Positions 63,712 to 64,000 of a stretch of DNA of 64,000 nt are shown piece by piece; positions within the stretch are counted from its first letter, which is position 1, and every line of letters begins with the position of its first letter. The notes under the pieces were generated by a model, which had not been told where the DNA came from, made no database searches, and saw only the letters and a list, made by a program, of their open reading frames with translations. The stretch lies in contig NZ_JACJPV010000008.1 of assembly GCF_014696225.1 (NCBI RefSeq), forward strand, positions 62,001 to 126,000. Reading direction: 5' to 3'. The translations under genes were made by a program, and so were the position numbers. The DNA is from Anabaena sp. FACHB-1237 (GTDB taxonomy: Bacteria; Cyanobacteriota; Cyanobacteriia; Cyanobacteriales; Nostocaceae).

Positions 63712-64000
63712 ATGGAAGCACCCCAAACTCAACTACCAAAAACCCTTAACCAGTTTAAAACAGAAGTATGGACAGTGGCCATATCGCCCAGAGAAGAACA
63801 CATAGCCGTTGGTTTAGATGATGGTACAGTGGAAATATGGGACTTGCTAACGGGGGAAAAGTCCGTTAGTTGTATCGGACACACAGAACCCATTAACTCC
63901 GTAGCCTTTAGTCCCAATGGTAATATTTTAGCTACTGGTAGTTATGACAATACAGTGCGGTTATGGGATATAAGTACAGGTGAAAATATTGCTGTACTGG
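63712..64000 (+). CDS. WD40-repeat protein (5' end only)
   Basis: The reading frame starts at ATG 63712 and runs off the window, 96 codons. Two WD40 units are visible: TVWTVAISP-like start then DDGTVEIWDLLTGE, and INSVAFSPNGNILATGSYDN followed by VRLWDISTGE. It is probably a long beta-propeller protein. The exact partner or catalytic domain lies outside. Confidence 0.88.
   Translation, partial: MEAPQTQLPKTLNQFKTEVWTVAISPREEHIAVGLDDGTVEIWDLLTGEKSVSCIGHTEPINSVAFSPNGNILATGSYDNTVRLWDISTGENIAVL

Overview
The window is chromosomal DNA from a filamentous cyanobacterium, most likely of the order Nostocales (Anabaena/Dolichospermum/Aphanizomenon-like). The evidence is photosynthesis genes (psbX, ycf66, the aerobic cyclase acsF), a hormogonium polysaccharide (hps) pseudopilin locus, a cyanobacterial AbrB regulator (CalA type), the HIP1 octamer GCGATCGC scattered through genes, AT-rich sequence, and intergenic regions full of heptamer tandem repeats and small palindromic mobile repeats. 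Genus-level placement is inference.

Layout. 1-10 kb: a truncated minC, a DUF1537 sugar-acid kinase, a dead TnpB, gene relics, an unrecognised membrane-anchored protein, then a minus-strand cluster of carotenoid oxygenase, methyltransferase and BT1-type transporter. 10-19 kb: sdhA, RNase III, a His-rich lipoprotein next to a sensor kinase, and a RibD-like reductase overlapping a DUF482 gene. 19-25 kb: an ABC ATPase, a sugar epimerase, purD and trpB. 25-29 kb: an arsenic island, arsR then pstS-gapdh-arsJ. A run of six TTAA-type repeats with exact 11-bp spacing, typical of a cyanobacterial Pho box, precedes pstS. 29.8-36 kb: hpsA and three further pseudopilin genes. 36-45 kb: an esterase, a VOC protein, a phosphoribosyltransferase, purH, psbX, ycf66, two TolB-like lipoproteins and sdhB. 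46-50 kb: calA behind a long hairpin-rich leader, a CPBP protease and acsF. 50-54.3 kb: an AtzG/AtzE-like pair, a single-chain DarT-macrodomain protein and an FAD oxidoreductase. 54.7-64 kb: TM2, DUF2996 and DUF3119 proteins, MutL, a Cys-less rhodanese, a HAD hydrolase, a TPR protein, NurA, a PBP4-type peptidase and the start of a WD40 protein.

How genes work together. GAPDH plus ArsJ is the known arsenate route: GAPDH makes 1-arseno-3-phosphoglycerate and ArsJ exports it. Here it sits with a phosphate-binding protein and a probable phosphate-starvation promoter, which makes sense because starved cells import arsenate by mistake. The hps genes encode pseudopilins for polysaccharide export during gliding. 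sdhA and sdhB encode two subunits of one enzyme but lie 32 kb apart.

The two strongest leads for something new are the DarT toxin fold joined to its DarG-type macrodomain antidote in one 401-residue protein, whose start codon abuts one of two near-identical 104-bp mobile repeats, and the roughly 450-nt hairpin array (45999-46448) in the calA leader. At least five families of short non-autonomous repeats (about 33-150 bp) populate the intergenic DNA. All calls come from reading the sequence; no database search was run.
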